Assembly: GCF_029238675.1 (NCBI RefSeq)
Contig: NZ_JAQWFR010000005.1
Span: 1-64,000, forward strand
Reading direction: 5' to 3'
Source of the DNA: Oceanicoccus sp.
Lineage (GTDB): Bacteria; Pseudomonadota; Gammaproteobacteria; Pseudomonadales; Dasaniaceae
DNA length: 64,000 nt
The notes under the pieces were generated by a model. The model made no database searches and was not told the origin of the DNA. It worked only from the letters and a program-made list of their open reading frames with translations. A program made the translations under genes and the position numbers. Below, piece by piece: positions 30,814 to 42,347 of this stretch (position 1 is the stretch's first letter; each line of letters begins with the position of its first letter).

Positions 30814-32019
30814 TCATGTTCTATCAATATGTTCATTCGCCATCTGGCGAGCCACAAGATCCTGCTCTTGGACAACCGCCAGTGTCGAGGGTTCAACCAA
30901 GGGCATAGTAGTTAATACGTGTTCAATAATAACAGGGATATCGGTAAAGCAAACCCGCCCATCCAGAAAGGCCTGGACAGCTATTTCATTGGCCGCATTG
31001 AGTACCACCATAGCGGTAGCACCGGTTTTGACCGCCTCTGTGGCTAGCCGTAAGCAGGGGAAACGCTGGTAGTCCGGGGCTTCAAAATCCAGCTGCGCCG
31101 TGGCAATAATATCCAGGCTGGGCACACCAGAGGCAATACGCTCAGGAAAAGCCAAAGCATGGGCAATGGGTGTGCGCATATCGGGGTTACCCAATTGGGC
31201 CAACACCGAGCCATCATCGTATTCCACCATGGAATGGATCACGCTCTGTGGGTGGACCACAATATCAATATGTTCAGGGCCAGTATCAAATAACCAGCAG
31301 GCCTCTATTAGCTCCAGACCCTTATTCATCATGCTGGCTGAATCGACAGAAATCTTGCGTCCCATATCCCAGTTAGGATGGGCGCAGGCTTGATCCGCTG
31401 TCATCGCCGATAATTGATCCAGTGGCGTCTGGCGAAAGGGACCACCGGAACCGGTCAACAGAATTTTCCGCACACCTTCCGCGGCCAGGCCAAGACCCTC
31501 ACCAGACTGGTATCGAGCTGGCATACACTGGAAGATAGCATTGTGTTCGCTATCAATCGGCAGCAAGGTAGCGCCACTGTGCTTAACCGCCTGCATCATT
31601 AAATCGCCAGCCATCACCAGCGACTCTTTATTGGCCAGCAGAACTTTTTTACCCGCTTCCACCGCAGCCATGGTTGGCGCCAAACCGGCACCACCAACAA
31701 TAGCAGCCATCACACTATCCACTGCCTCTGCGCCAGCCACATCCAGCAAACCCTGCTCACCCGCCAGCACTTCGGTATCGGTAAGGCCCCCGGCCTTAAG
31801 TTGTGCTGACAACTGCTCAGCGGATTGCTCATCACGCATCACTGCATAGCGGGGTTGGTGGGCTTTGATCTGGGGAAGGATTAAATCAACACGACTGTTA
31901 GCCGTCAGGGCATAAACACGGTAACGGTCAGGGTGGCGGGCCACCACATCCAGGGTACTGACACCTATCGAACCGGTAGAACCCAAGACAGTAATCAATT
32001 GTAACGACTCACCACTCAT
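30814..32019 (-). CDS. dxr: 1-deoxy-D-xylulose-5-phosphate reductoisomerase
   Basis: 401 aa; [25 protein letters not shown]. Confidence 0.97.
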   Translation of the reverse strand: MSGESLQLITVLGSTGSIGVSTLDVVARHPDRYRVYALTANSRVDLILPQIKAHQPRYAVMRDEQSAEQLSAQLKAGGLTDTEVLAGEQGLLDVAGAEAVDSVMAAIVGGAGLAPTMAAVEAGKKVLLANKESLVMAGDLMMQAVKHSGATLLPIDSEHNAIFQCMPARYQSGEGLGLAAEGVRKILLTGSGGPFRQTPLDQLSAMTADQACAHPNWDMGRKISVDSASMMNKGLELIEACWLFDTGPEHIDIVVHPQSVIHSMVEYDDGSVLAQLGNPDMRTPIAHALAFPERIASGVPSLDIIATAQLDFEAPDYQRFPCLRLATEAVKTGATAMVVLNAANEIAVQAFLDGRVCFTDIPVIIEHVLTTMPLVEPSTLAVVQEQDLVARQMANEHIDRT

Positions 32020-32025
32020 ACCGTC

Positions 32026-32859
32026 TTACCAACCTGCCAACAATAAACTTAATGCAAATACCGGCGATGCTGCGGTCATACTATCCAGGCGGTCCATCAT
32101 GCCACCATGCCCCGGCAGGATATGGCCACTATCTTTAACACCCTGCTGGCGCTTAATCATACTTTCTAACAAATCACCTAGTACCGAAGCCAGTGAGGTA
32201 ACTACAGCCACCACCAAAACGGCCAGCAAATTATGCTCAGCAGCGTCAAATAACAACCATAACAAAGCCACCAAACAGGTACTGGCAGTAAGACCGCCCC
32301 AGAAACCCACCCAGGATTTGCCAGGGCTGACACTGGGAGCCAGCTTAGCCTTACCCCATCTTAAGCCGGTGAAGTAAGCCCCAATATCAGCGGCGGCCAC
32401 CATCGCAATCAGCAGGAATAACAAAGCGATACCGTGGTCGTGAATACGCAAATAAACCAGCGCCAACCAGGCTGGCACCAGAGTTAGATAACCCATCAGC
32501 ATACGCATTGGCGTTGAACGCCAAATCACTGCACTACCGGGGTAGCTGCGCACCCATAACAGGGCAATCGCCCACCAGAGGCAGCCCAGGCCAAGCAGGT
32601 CGCGAATATGCTCCCATTGAGGTTTGGCAGTTAGAATTTGTGTGTGCCATGAAGCTGCCACCAACAAGATAAGTACCGACGCGGTATATAGAAGCCTGGC
32701 AAGCCATAAACGTAAACCCGCTAAAGCACTCCACTCCCAGGCGGCAATAACAACCAGCAAGCCAATTAAACCAGCCAGGCCAAGGGGAGGTAATAAAAAT
32801 ATCCCGACGCCTATCAGTGTGATCATAAAAACGGCTGTGATTACCCGTTGCTTTAACAC
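32026..32859 (-). CDS. cdsA: phosphatidate cytidylyltransferase
   Basis: 277 aa; VSPGKSWVGFWGG and C-terminal SMIKRQQGVKDSGHILPGHGGMMDRLDSM. Confidence 0.96.
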   Translation of the reverse strand: MLKQRVITAVFMITLIGVGIFLLPPLGLAGLIGLLVVIAAWEWSALAGLRLWLARLLYTASVLILLVAASWHTQILTAKPQWEHIRDLLGLGCLWWAIALLWVRSYPGSAVIWRSTPMRMLMGYLTLVPAWLALVYLRIHDHGIALLFLLIAMVAAADIGAYFTGLRWGKAKLAPSVSPGKSWVGFWGGLTASTCLVALLWLLFDAAEHNLLAVLVVAVVTSLASVLGDLLESMIKRQQGVKDSGHILPGHGGMMDRLDSMTAASPVFALSLLLAGW

Positions 32860-32861
32860 GA

Positions 32862-33623
32862 TTAGTTCACCTCTCTGAGCGATTGATCATCGTCATCACG
32901 ACCACCGTAACGGCGATCACGCTGGTTATAGCTGGTTAACGCCGCATGCATATCGGCTTCACCAAAGTCGGGCCATAGGGTCTCGGTAAAAAAGAACTCG
33001 GAATAAGCCAACTGCCATAATAAAAAATTGCTAATGCGCTGCTCACCCGCAGTACGAATGCACAGGTCGGGTTTAGGAAGGTCTGCCAGGGAAATATATT
33101 GGTCCAGCAAGGTCTCGTCCACTTGTTCTGGTTCAAGGGTGCCCGCTTTAACCTGTTCTGCCAGCTGACGAGCGGCATTGGCAATATCCCACTTGCCACC
33201 GTAATCAACGGCTATTACCAAGGTCGTATCGGTGTTTTCTGCCGTTAGTTGCTCGGCATATTCCATCTGTTTAATCAGGCCATCGCTAAAACGCTGGCGG
33301 TCACCAATAAAACGCACCCGCACACCATCTTGGTTTAGCTGTTTGATTTCGCCTTTAAGATAGCTGGAAAACAAAGTCATCAAGGCTTTGACTTCCAGGC
33401 TGGGACGTTGCCAGTTTTCACTACTAAAGGCGAACAGGGTAACTATTTCTACGCCATTATCTTTAGCTGTGCGCAAAACCGTGCGCACGGTTTCCACACC
33501 GGCCTTATGACCCATAGGGGTTGACTTGCCCTGACGCTTTGCCCAGCGACCGTTACCATCCATAATGATGGCAAGATGCCGTGGGACTTCCCTGTAGGAA
33601 TACGGGCCAGATGAGTCAGACAT
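32862..33623 (-). CDS. uppS: undecaprenyl diphosphate synthase
   Basis: 253 aa; HLAIIMDGNGRWAKRQG. Confidence 0.97.
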   Translation of the reverse strand: MSDSSGPYSYREVPRHLAIIMDGNGRWAKRQGKSTPMGHKAGVETVRTVLRTAKDNGVEIVTLFAFSSENWQRPSLEVKALMTLFSSYLKGEIKQLNQDGVRVRFIGDRQRFSDGLIKQMEYAEQLTAENTDTTLVIAVDYGGKWDIANAARQLAEQVKAGTLEPEQVDETLLDQYISLADLPKPDLCIRTAGEQRISNFLLWQLAYSEFFFTETLWPDFGEADMHAALTSYNQRDRRYGGRDDDDQSLREVN

Positions 33624-33687
33624 AGTGCTTAATAAACCCTTTCAACAGTACTGTATCGATGGCGATAAAATATAGACCGCAAGCCGT

Positions 33688-34245
33688 TTATATTTCCATT
33701 AAGTCGGCTTCTTTAACGGCCAGGGTTTTGTCTATCTCTGCAATAAAGCGATCGGTAATTTTCTGCACATCATCCTGCGCTTTACGCTCTTCATCTTCAG
33801 AAATTTCTTTTTCTTTTTGTAAATCTTTTAAGTCCGCCAAAATATCGCGACGGATATTACGTACAGAAACCCGGGATTGTTCAGCTTCCTGTTTGGCACG
33901 CTTGGTAAAACCTTTACGCGTCTCTTCTGTCAGCATCGGCATGGGAATGCGAATCACAGCGCCCGCTGTAGAAGGGTTCAAACCCAGGTCAGACTTCATA
34001 ATAGCCTTTTCAACATCGGGAACGATATTTTTTTCCCAGGGAACTACAGACAGCGTGCGCGCATCTTCTACATTGATTGCCGCCACTTGGCTAAGGGGCG
34101 TTTCAGAACCGTAGTAAGACACACGAATACCATCCAAAATACTGGGATGCGCACGCCCGGTTCTAATTTTATTTAAGCTAGTACCCAGAGCGACCAGGGT
34201 TTTTTCCATACGCTCTTCAGCATCTTTTTTTAAATCTTCAATCAC
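33688..34245 (-). CDS. frr: ribosome recycling factor
   Basis: 185 aa; [32 protein letters not shown]. Confidence 0.97.
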   Translation of the reverse strand: MIEDLKKDAEERMEKTLVALGTSLNKIRTGRAHPSILDGIRVSYYGSETPLSQVAAINVEDARTLSVVPWEKNIVPDVEKAIMKSDLGLNPSTAGAVIRIPMPMLTEETRKGFTKRAKQEAEQSRVSVRNIRRDILADLKDLQKEKEISEDEERKAQDDVQKITDRFIAEIDKTLAVKEADLMEI

Positions 34246-34302
34246 GGGCCGTCTCCCAACTCGCTATGTGTTTATTAATAGAATGTTTATCTAATATCGC
34301 GT

Positions 34303-35031
34303 TTATTGCTGCTCAAAAACCAGCGTGCCTTCATCACCGCCATTGACGATATTCAACAAAGCGCCCTGCTTTTCCATTTCAAAAATACGCAGCGGCATAT
34401 TGTGATCGCGACATAAAACAATCGCCGTTAGATCCATCACCTCAAGCTTCTTATCGAGTACTTCATCATAACTCAACTCATCATATTTAGTGGCTGTAGG
34501 ATCCTTCACTGGGTCAGCAGTATACACACCATCAACCTTGGTAGCCTTCAGTACGATTTCTGCATCCACTTCAATACCTCGAAGGCAGGCTGCTGAATCG
34601 GTAGTAAAGAATGGATTACCGGTGCCCGCTGAAAAAATAACTACCTCACTTCGCTCAAGGAAACGCATCGCTTTACGGCGATCATAGTGATCGACCACAC
34701 CACTCATCGGGATGGAGGACATAACACGGGAAGGTATATTGGCTCGCTCCAGGGCATCACGCATGGCCAAACCATTCATCACAGTGGCCAGCATCCCCAT
34801 ATGGTCGCCGGTAACACGGTCCAAACCGGCTTGTTGTAGCGACGCACCGCGGAATAGGTTACCGCCACCAATCACCAAACCTACCTGAATACCAATACCC
34901 ACTAGCTGGCCAATTTCCAACGCCATGCGGTCAAGTACTTTGGGGTCAATACCAAAACCCTCATCGCCCATTAAGGCCTCACCACTAAGCTTTAATAAAA
35001 TACGCTTATATTTTTTGTCGGTGCCGGGCAT
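34303..35031 (-). CDS. pyrH: UMP kinase
   Basis: 242 aa; [22 protein letters not shown]. Confidence 0.97.
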   Translation of the reverse strand: MPGTDKKYKRILLKLSGEALMGDEGFGIDPKVLDRMALEIGQLVGIGIQVGLVIGGGNLFRGASLQQAGLDRVTGDHMGMLATVMNGLAMRDALERANIPSRVMSSIPMSGVVDHYDRRKAMRFLERSEVVIFSAGTGNPFFTTDSAACLRGIEVDAEIVLKATKVDGVYTADPVKDPTATKYDELSYDEVLDKKLEVMDLTAIVLCRDHNMPLRIFEMEKQGALLNIVNGGDEGTLVFEQQ

Positions 35032-35083
35032 AAAAACTCCTTGAGCAATAGGTTATGGGTTGCGATTGTATAACAGTCAGACA

Positions 35084-35112
35084 GAAAAAAGGGGCCCTAA
35101 GGCCCCTTTTTA
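35084..35112 (-). terminator. intrinsic terminator downstream of tsf
   Basis: AAAAAAGGGGCCctaaGGCCCCTTTTT stem-loop. Confidence 0.8.
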
Positions 35113-35122
35113 ACAACTTCGC

Positions 35123-35986
35123 TTAGCCGTTCAATTGAGCGGCAACCTCAGCTGCGAAATCCGTCTCATCTTTTTCGATACCTTCGCCCACTTCATAGCG
35201 AACAAAGGTAACCACTTCTGCGCCGCCATCTTTAGCCAACTGGCCAACGGTCACTTCAGGGTTTTTAACAAAGGGCTGGTCCAGCAGGCTGTTCTCTTTC
35301 AAGAACTTCTGGATACGGCCAACCATCATTTTCTCAACGATATTTTCTGGCTTGCCTTCCATATCAGGCTGGGCCTTGATGATGTCTTTTTCTTTCTCAA
35401 CCGCTTCAGCAGGCATATCTTCAGCGCGAACAACCTGAGGGTTAACCGCCGCTACGTGCATAGCGATATCTTTAGCCAACTCAGCATCACCACCTTTCAG
35501 GGATACCAATACCGCGATACGGTTGTTTGAGTGAGTGTAGCTGCCTACAACGCCGTCAGATTCCAGAACTTCGCTGCGACGCACAGAAATGTTCTCGCCG
35601 ATTTTCTGTACCAGGGCTTCACGGGCAGTGCTTAAGTCACCGTCCATCAACGCTTCGATATCGGTCTGCTTGTCGGCAAACGCTTTGTCAGTCACCTGAC
35701 CAACAAAAGCTAATAAACCTTCATCACGGGCGGCAAAGTCAGTTTCGCTGTTCACCTCAATCACCAAACCATAGCTGCCATCGTCAGCTACTTTAACCGC
35801 CACAACACCTTCAGCAGCAGTACGGCCAGCTTTTTTGGCGGCCTTCATACCACTGTTTTTACGCATCTCTTCAATTGCCGCATCAATATCACCGCCGGCT
35901 TCAGTCAGTGCTTTTTTGCACTCCATCATGCCAAGACCGGTGCGGTCGCGTAGTTCTTTAACCATTTTTGCAGAAATAGCTGCCAT
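35123..35986 (-). CDS. tsf: elongation factor Ts
   Basis: 287 aa; [27 protein letters not shown]. Confidence 0.98.
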   Translation of the reverse strand: MAAISAKMVKELRDRTGLGMMECKKALTEAGGDIDAAIEEMRKNSGMKAAKKAGRTAAEGVVAVKVADDGSYGLVIEVNSETDFAARDEGLLAFVGQVTDKAFADKQTDIEALMDGDLSTAREALVQKIGENISVRRSEVLESDGVVGSYTHSNNRIAVLVSLKGGDAELAKDIAMHVAAVNPQVVRAEDMPAEAVEKEKDIIKAQPDMEGKPENIVEKMMVGRIQKFLKENSLLDQPFVKNPEVTVGQLAKDGGAEVVTFVRYEVGEGIEKDETDFAAEVAAQLNG

Positions 35987-36052
35987 CGTCTTATTCCTCT
36001 AACACATGCGCTAAACCTTAAGGGCAAGGCGCAGAAAACTAAAAAAAGGTTT

Positions 36053-36078
36053 CAAAAAAGGGGGCTCAGCCCCCTTTA
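36053..36078 (-). terminator. intrinsic terminator/attenuator between rpsB and tsf
   Basis: AAAAAAGGGGGCtcaGCCCCCTTT stem-loop. Confidence 0.75.
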
Positions 36079-36098
36079 AAGCTCAAAGGCTGCTGAAC

Positions 36099-36863
36099 TT
36101 ACTCAGCGACTGGAGCTTCTGGTGCTGCTTCAGCAGCTGGAGCTTCTTCAACAAACTCGTTTTTTGGTGCAGAGCCGTCAGCAGCTTTTCCCGCTAAAAT
36201 GGCATCGGCAACGGCTGTTGCATAAAGCTTGATAGCGCGGATCGCATCATCATTACCAGGGATAACATAATCAACACCATCAGGGTTGCTGTTAGTATCC
36301 ACAATACCGATAACCGGTATACCCAGGTTGTTAGCTTCCTGGATAGCAATACGCTCCTGGTCAACATCGATAACAAACAAGGCGTCAGGTAAACCACCCA
36401 TATCCTTGATACCACCGATAGAACGCTCTAATTTTTCCATCGCACGGGTACGCATCAGGGCTTCTTTCTTGGTCAATTTGTCGAAAGTACCGTCTGACTG
36501 CTGAGTTTCAAGGTCGCGAAGACGCTTGATAGAACCGCGGATAGTTTTGTAGTTGGTTAACATGCCGCCTAACCAGCGGTGGCTAACGTATGGCTGGCTG
36601 GCACGGATGGCCTGCTCTTGCATGATTTTACCGGCGGCACGCTTGGTACCCACGAATAAAATCTTGTTTTTACCAACAGACAGCTTCTGCATAAACGCTA
36701 AAGCTTCGTTGAAGGCTGGAACAGTGTGCTCCAGATTGATGATATGGATCTTGTTACGGGCGCCGAAAATATATTCGCCCATTTTTGGATTCCAGTAGCG
36801 AGTCTGGTGACCAAAGTGGACGCCAGCTTGCAACATGTCACGCATGCTTACTTGAGTACTCAT
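36099..36863 (-). CDS. rpsB: 30S ribosomal protein S2
   Basis: 254 aa; [39 protein letters not shown]. Confidence 0.98.
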   Translation of the reverse strand: MSTQVSMRDMLQAGVHFGHQTRYWNPKMGEYIFGARNKIHIINLEHTVPAFNEALAFMQKLSVGKNKILFVGTKRAAGKIMQEQAIRASQPYVSHRWLGGMLTNYKTIRGSIKRLRDLETQQSDGTFDKLTKKEALMRTRAMEKLERSIGGIKDMGGLPDALFVIDVDQERIAIQEANNLGIPVIGIVDTNSNPDGVDYVIPGNDDAIRAIKLYATAVADAILAGKAADGSAPKNEFVEEAPAAEAAPEAPVAE

Positions 36864-37135
36864 ATAGATACCTTTTACGGGTTAGGCCTCCATATACCCC
36901 ATCAATCAACCCCGGCTCGGATTCAAATATCCGTTGAGGGCACCCTGACCAATGTGACGGTATATGTGCGGATTTAGTTAATAGTTTTTACCCAATTTCA
37001 AGGCCGATCTGGCTGGCCCCAAATTTGAGTGCGCGCTTTATACCATAAGACCATGCTGACTTAAAGTTAAAGGGGGGGTTTTGTGTGAATTTGGCTGAAA
37101 TTGGGGGCACATACTAAAGAAGGCCGTACCCCCCA

Positions 37136-37206
37136 CCGTCATTCCCGCGAAGGCGGGAATCCAGTGGAACATGCAGGCTGGATTCCCGCCTACGCGGGAA
37201 TGACGG
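37136..37206. repeat. paired inverted dRS3/REP-like repeat
   Basis: CCGTCATTCCCGCGAAGGCGGGAATCCAG ... CTGGATTCCCGCCTACGCGGGAATGACGG. Confidence 0.93.
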
Positions 37207-37433
37207 TTCGTATAGGAAAAAAAGCGTAAACGAGATGTAAGAGCTGAGGTGGGCAGGTCTTTCCCACACCATCTACTAACCCGATCAAACAACAACTATA
37301 ATCCCCCCCAACCAACAAAGATAACTTTAGCTATTGCCGACACGCATGGTTTACAATAGCAAACTCGCGGCACAACCTACCGCCAAAAAATATTATTTTC
37401 CTATAATTTCAAAGAGTTAAACCAAAAAACATC

Positions 37434-38216
37434 ATGAGCGTCGCTATTAAAACTGCCGATCAGATCGAGAAAATGCGGGTAGCGGGCCGTTTAGCCGCCG
37501 AAGTATTGGAAATGATCGCCCCTTCTGTCCAAGCCGGTATCAGCACTGAAGAGCTGGATAGGATCTGCCACGACTATATCGTCAATACCCAGAAAGCCAT
37601 CCCGGCACCGCTTAACTACCATGGTTTCCCCAAATCCATCTGCACCTCAGTTAACGAAGTGGTATGCCACGGCATTCCTTCAGAGAAAAAAATCCTTAAA
37701 AACGGCGATATTATCAATATAGATATTACCGTGATTAAAGATGGCTTCCACGGCGATACCAGCCAGATGTTCCATATTGGCAAGCCTCTAAAACACAACG
37801 AGCGTCTGGTCTCCATCACCCAGGAATGCCTCTACAAGGCCATTGATATAGTTCGCCCCGGCACCACCCTCGGGGATATCGGCCATGTAATTCAAAAACA
37901 CGCTGAAGCCAACTACTATTCCATAGTCAGGGAATATTGCGGCCACGGCATTGGCGAAGTTTTCCACGAAGACCCCCAAGTGCTGCATTACGGCAACAAA
38001 GGCGCTGGTCTGGTATTGAAAGAAGGCATGACCTTTACCATTGAGCCTATGCTGAATGCGGGTAAACGCCACGTAAAACTCAGCAAAAAAGATGGTTGGA
38101 CCGTCACCACCAAAGACAGCCGCCCATCAGCCCAATGGGAACATACGCTTCTTATCACAGCAGATGGTGTCGATGTACTGACCGCCCGTAAAGACGAGCC
38201 TTATTACAAAGGCTAA
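37434..38216 (+). CDS. map: type I methionyl aminopeptidase
   Basis: 260 aa; KTADQIEKMRVAGRLAAEVLEMI, CGHGIGEVFHEDPQVLHYG. Confidence 0.97.
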   Translation: MSVAIKTADQIEKMRVAGRLAAEVLEMIAPSVQAGISTEELDRICHDYIVNTQKAIPAPLNYHGFPKSICTSVNEVVCHGIPSEKKILKNGDIINIDITVIKDGFHGDTSQMFHIGKPLKHNERLVSITQECLYKAIDIVRPGTTLGDIGHVIQKHAEANYYSIVREYCGHGIGEVFHEDPQVLHYGNKGAGLVLKEGMTFTIEPMLNAGKRHVKLSKKDGWTVTTKDSRPSAQWEHTLLITADGVDVLTARKDEPYYKG

Positions 38217-38250
38217 CATCACTAAAGAACATTTAAGGCAGACACTGCAC

Positions 38251-40941
38251 ATGAACGAGCAGCCCTTCTCTATTCCAGCGACGGTTTTTGACCCAGAGCT
38301 TTTTACCCAGGCATTAAAAAGTGCCAAGTCCCCCATCCCCCTGCTGAAAAAAAACATCGAACGCACCACCGACTACCTGCACCAGCAGTACCAGCAAGGT
38401 GCCTATATTCGCGACCTGGTTTGGTCTCGCTCAAACTTTATTGACCAAATACTTCAATCCAGCTGGCAACGTTTTGACTGGGGCGACAACAACGACATCT
38501 GCCTGATTGCTGTTGGCGGCTATGGCCGCGGAGAACTGCACCCCCACTCAGATATTGACCTGCTAATTTTATTATCCGACGAGGCTGCAGTAGAGCGCTT
38601 ACAACAACCTATCAGCGACTTTATAACCCTACTCTGGGATATCAGCCTCGATATCGGCCACAGCGTTCGCACTATCGACCAATGTATCCAGGAAGCGGAA
38701 AAAGATATCACCATCGTTACCAACCTGATGGCATCCAGGGTGCTATGCGGCGCAGACCCACTGCACCAGGCCATGATGGACGGCACCGGCAGCGATAAAA
38801 TGTGGAGCAGCCAGCAATTTTTCCGCGCCAAGTGGGATGAACAAATTGCTCGCCACCAAAAACACGGTAATAGTGAGTATGTACTGGAAGCCAATGTAAA
38901 AAACTCACCCGGCGGCCTGCGCGATATCCAAATGATCAGCTGGATTGCCCAACGCCATTTTTCTACCCGCAGCGTTGAAGAACTGATTGGCAAAGGTTTT
39001 TTAACCGAAGAAGAAATTACCATCCTTAATCGCGGTATGGATTTTATGTGGCGGGTGAGATACGCCCTGCATATGGTAGCTGGCCGTGAGGAAGACCGAC
39101 TACTGTTCGATCATCAACGCACGCTGGCAAAAATGTTTGGCTACGATGATGACAACGCCAAAATGGCAGTAGAGCAATTTATGCAGTACTACTATCGCTG
39201 GGCGCTATCCCTCGGTGAGCTTAATGATGTCTTAATGCAGCATTTTGATGAGACTATTTTAAGAGCGTCTGAAGCGGAAACCATCGAAGAAATCAATTCA
39301 CGCTTTCATGTCCGCAACGGCCATATCGAAGTGACGAATGATAAAGTATTTGAACAAACGCCTTCTGCTTTACTGGAAATTTTTGTACTAATGGCGCAAA
39401 ACCCCAGCATTGATGGTGCCCGCGCCTCCACCATTCGCCTGATCCGACTAAACCGCCACCTGATTGATGACGATTTTCGCAGCGACCCGGTAAACACTCG
39501 CGCCTTTATAGAAGTGTTACGCTCTCCACACAAAGTTGCACTGCAATTACGCCGTATGTTGCGCTTCGGGGTACTGGGAAAATACCTGCCGGAATTTGGC
39601 AAAATCATTGGCCAGATGCAGCACGACCTGTTTCATATTTACTCAGTGGATGCCCATATTATGGAGGTGGTAAAAAATATGCGCCGCTTCCACTATGAAG
39701 AATCAAAAAAGAAATACCCGGTAGCCGCCCGTGTTGTTAAGCGCCTGCCTAAAATAGAATTACTCTATATAGCCGGCCTATACCACGATATCGCCAAAGG
39801 CCGTGGTGGCGACCACTCCACCCTGGGCATTATAGATGCACGTCATTTTTGTGAACGCCATAATTTAGGTAAACATGATGCCAACCTGGTTTGCTGGCTG
39901 GTAGAACACCATTTGCTAATGTCATCCGTGGCCCAAAGAAAAGATATTACCGACCCGGATGTCATCATTGAGTTTGCGCAAGTGGTTGGCGACCAAACAC
40001 ACCTTGACTATATCTACACCCTGACGGTGGCCGATATCAACGCCACCAACCCCGACCTCTGGAATAGCTGGCGCGCCTCTTTATTGCGTCAACTGTATGC
40101 CGAAACTAAACGTGCTTTGCGCCGCGGACTGGAAAATCCCATCGACAAAGCCGACTGGATTCGCGAAACACAAACAGCGGCCATCGACCAATTGGAAGAC
40201 CTGGGTTTTACTGAAGATGAAATCCATGAGGTATGGGCCAAAACTGGAGAAGACTATTTTTTACGGGAAAAAGTTGACGATATAGTTTGGCATACCCAAG
40301 CTATTAGCCAACACAGTGATGCGGATACTCCCTGTGTACTACTGAAGGAAACCAGTGACCTGGACTTTGAAGGGGCGACACAAATTTTTATTCACGCCCG
40401 TCATAAAGATACTCTCTTTGCCCTGGTGGCCTCAGGCCTTGAGCAACTGGATTTAAACATCCAGGATGCCCGCATCTATAATTCAGGCACCGGCGTCACT
40501 CTGGATACCTTTTATGTGCTGGATAATAACGGCCAACCGATTGGCGATAACCCGGAAAGAACCGAGAAAATCAAAGACTTTCTGATCGAACATATAAAAC
40601 AAACCACCGACTATATCGACTTTATGCAACGCCGCACGCCACGGCAAATGCGTTTATTTTCAGTGCCAACGCAAACCACATTAACCACGGACCCCTCGGG
40701 TACCTATAGCATATTGGAAGTGATGACACCGGACCGTCCCGGCTTATTGGCGCGTATTGGTAAAATATTTTTCGATTACAATATCCAGTTACAAAACGCT
40801 AAAATTGCCACCCTGGGCGAACGGGTCGAAGATGTATTTTATATTACCGATCAAAACCAACAGCCTATTGAAGACCCTGACTTGCGCGAAGCTATCCAGA
40901 TAGCTATTTGCAAAGAGCTGGATAAAAAAGCCGCCGCTTAA
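38251..40941 (+). CDS. glnD: [protein-PII] uridylyltransferase
   Basis: 896 aa; AVGGYGRGELHPHSDIDLLIL nucleotidyltransferase motif, HD domain, C-terminal ACT domains. Confidence 0.97.
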   Translation: MNEQPFSIPATVFDPELFTQALKSAKSPIPLLKKNIERTTDYLHQQYQQGAYIRDLVWSRSNFIDQILQSSWQRFDWGDNNDICLIAVGGYGRGELHPHSDIDLLILLSDEAAVERLQQPISDFITLLWDISLDIGHSVRTIDQCIQEAEKDITIVTNLMASRVLCGADPLHQAMMDGTGSDKMWSSQQFFRAKWDEQIARHQKHGNSEYVLEANVKNSPGGLRDIQMISWIAQRHFSTRSVEELIGKGFLTEEEITILNRGMDFMWRVRYALHMVAGREEDRLLFDHQRTLAKMFGYDDDNAKMAVEQFMQYYYRWALSLGELNDVLMQHFDETILRASEAETIEEINSRFHVRNGHIEVTNDKVFEQTPSALLEIFVLMAQNPSIDGARASTIRLIRLNRHLIDDDFRSDPVNTRAFIEVLRSPHKVALQLRRMLRFGVLGKYLPEFGKIIGQMQHDLFHIYSVDAHIMEVVKNMRRFHYEESKKKYPVAARVVKRLPKIELLYIAGLYHDIAKGRGGDHSTLGIIDARHFCERHNLGKHDANLVCWLVEHHLLMSSVAQRKDITDPDVIIEFAQVVGDQTHLDYIYTLTVADINATNPDLWNSWRASLLRQLYAETKRALRRGLENPIDKADWIRETQTAAIDQLEDLGFTEDEIHEVWAKTGEDYFLREKVDDIVWHTQAISQHSDADTPCVLLKETSDLDFEGATQIFIHARHKDTLFALVASGLEQLDLNIQDARIYNSGTGVTLDTFYVLDNNGQPIGDNPERTEKIKDFLIEHIKQTTDYIDFMQRRTPRQMRLFSVPTQTTLTTDPSGTYSILEVMTPDRPGLLARIGKIFFDYNIQLQNAKIATLGERVEDVFYITDQNQQPIEDPDLREAIQIAICKELDKKAAA

Positions 40942-40967
40942 ATAATTATTAACGAAAACGACAGCCA

Positions 40968-42218
40968 ATGAACCCTGATTTAAATCAATTACAGCCTTAC
41001 CCGTTTGAAAAACTGAATGCTTTAAAAGCAGCGGTAAGCCCGCCAGAAAACCTGCCCCATATTGCGCTATCTATCGGCGAACCCAAACACGAACCACCGG
41101 CCTTTGTTAAACAAAGCCTGAATGACAATATGGACAAACTGGCCAACTACCCCTCTACCAAAGGTCTACCGGAATTAAGCGCCCGTATTGGCCAATGGCT
41201 AACTCATCGCTTTAAGCTAACCGCTAACAGTATCGACCCCCAGCGCCATGTTATTCCGGTCAATGGTACCCGCGAGGCCATCTTTTCATTTGCCCAGGCC
41301 GCGATTAATAAAACTACCGGTGACAAGCCACTGATTATCACCCCCAACCCGTTTTACCAAATTTATGAAGGCGCTGCCTTTTTAGCGGGAGCAGAGCCAC
41401 ACTTTCTACCCTGTCTGGAAGACAACCATTTTATTCCCGACTTTGACGCGGTCAGCGAAGATATCTGGCAGCGCTGCCAATTATTATTTCTCTGCTCACC
41501 GGGCAACCCTACCGGCGCGGTATTTGATAGCAAAACCTTGCACAAACTGATCGCACTGGCCGATCAATACGATTTTATTATCGCCAGTGATGAATGCTAT
41601 TCAGAACTGTATTTTGATGAACAACAACCACCTACCGGTTTATTGCAGGCATGCCGTGAAATAGGCAGGGATGACTACCGTCGCTGTGTGGTATTCCACA
41701 GCTTGTCAAAACGCTCGAACTTACCCGGACTACGCTCTGGTTTTATTGCCGGTGATGCCGACCTGCTAAAACCTTTTTTGCTCTACCGCACCTACCACGG
41801 TTGCGCCATGCCGATTCAACACCAGCTGGCCAGTATTGCAGCCTGGTCTGACGAAGACCATGTCAAAAGCAATCGCGACAAATACCGCGCCAAGTTTGAT
41901 GCCGTGCTGGATATTCTCGGTGATAAGTTAGAAGTGTCCAAACCGGATGCCGGTTTTTATCTTTGGGCCAAAACGCCTATCAGTGATGTAGACTTCGCCC
42001 AACAACTATTCGCCCAGCAGAATATTACTGTCTTACCAGGCCGCTATATAGGCAGAACTGTTGACGGCTTAAACCCCGGGGAAAATCGTATCAGAATGGC
42101 ATTGGTTGCGCCGCTGGAAGAGTGCATCACCGCAGCAAAGCGCATCCGGGAATTCCTAAACACCGTCATTCCCACAAACAACCGTCATTCCCGCGAAGGC
42201 GGGAATCCAGCGCTGTAG
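40968..42218 (+). CDS. dapC: succinyldiaminopimelate transaminase (C-terminus extended by repeat sequence)
   Basis: 416 aa; MNPDLNQLQPYPFEKLNALK; located between glnD and dapD. Confidence 0.92.
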   Translation: MNPDLNQLQPYPFEKLNALKAAVSPPENLPHIALSIGEPKHEPPAFVKQSLNDNMDKLANYPSTKGLPELSARIGQWLTHRFKLTANSIDPQRHVIPVNGTREAIFSFAQAAINKTTGDKPLIITPNPFYQIYEGAAFLAGAEPHFLPCLEDNHFIPDFDAVSEDIWQRCQLLFLCSPGNPTGAVFDSKTLHKLIALADQYDFIIASDECYSELYFDEQQPPTGLLQACREIGRDDYRRCVVFHSLSKRSNLPGLRSGFIAGDADLLKPFLLYRTYHGCAMPIQHQLASIAAWSDEDHVKSNRDKYRAKFDAVLDILGDKLEVSKPDAGFYLWAKTPISDVDFAQQLFAQQNITVLPGRYIGRTVDGLNPGENRIRMALVAPLEECITAAKRIREFLNTVIPTNNRHSREGGNPAL

Positions 42219-42310
42219 ATTTCTGCAGCCTGCCCTCGAATGCTTTAGTCGGGGGCGGAAGTAACAGCATAAGCATGCAGTCTGGATTCCCGCCTTCGCG
42301 GGAATGACGG
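42182..42310. repeat. long composite dRS3/REP-like repeat
   Basis: CCGTCATTCCCGCGAAGGCGGGAATCCAGCGCTGTAGATTT ... AACAGCATAAGCATGCAGTCTGGATTCCCGCCTTCGCGGGAATGACGG. Confidence 0.93.
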
Positions 42311-42347
42311 TAATATTCGCAATATAAAGGACAGGCTCTGGAATAAT

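Noticed and set aside
37038-37295. 85-aa minus-strand ORF with RHSRVGGNPACMFHWIPAFAGMT
   Set aside because: This is the translation of the palindromic repeat at 37136-37206, not a gene. The same applies to the ORFs at 42156-42647 and 42166-42405.
21673-38216. Looked for unusual insertions in the lpx/bam/rpsB block
   Set aside because: Gene order and protein lengths are those expected of a gammaproteobacterium; apart from the repeats nothing abnormal was seen.
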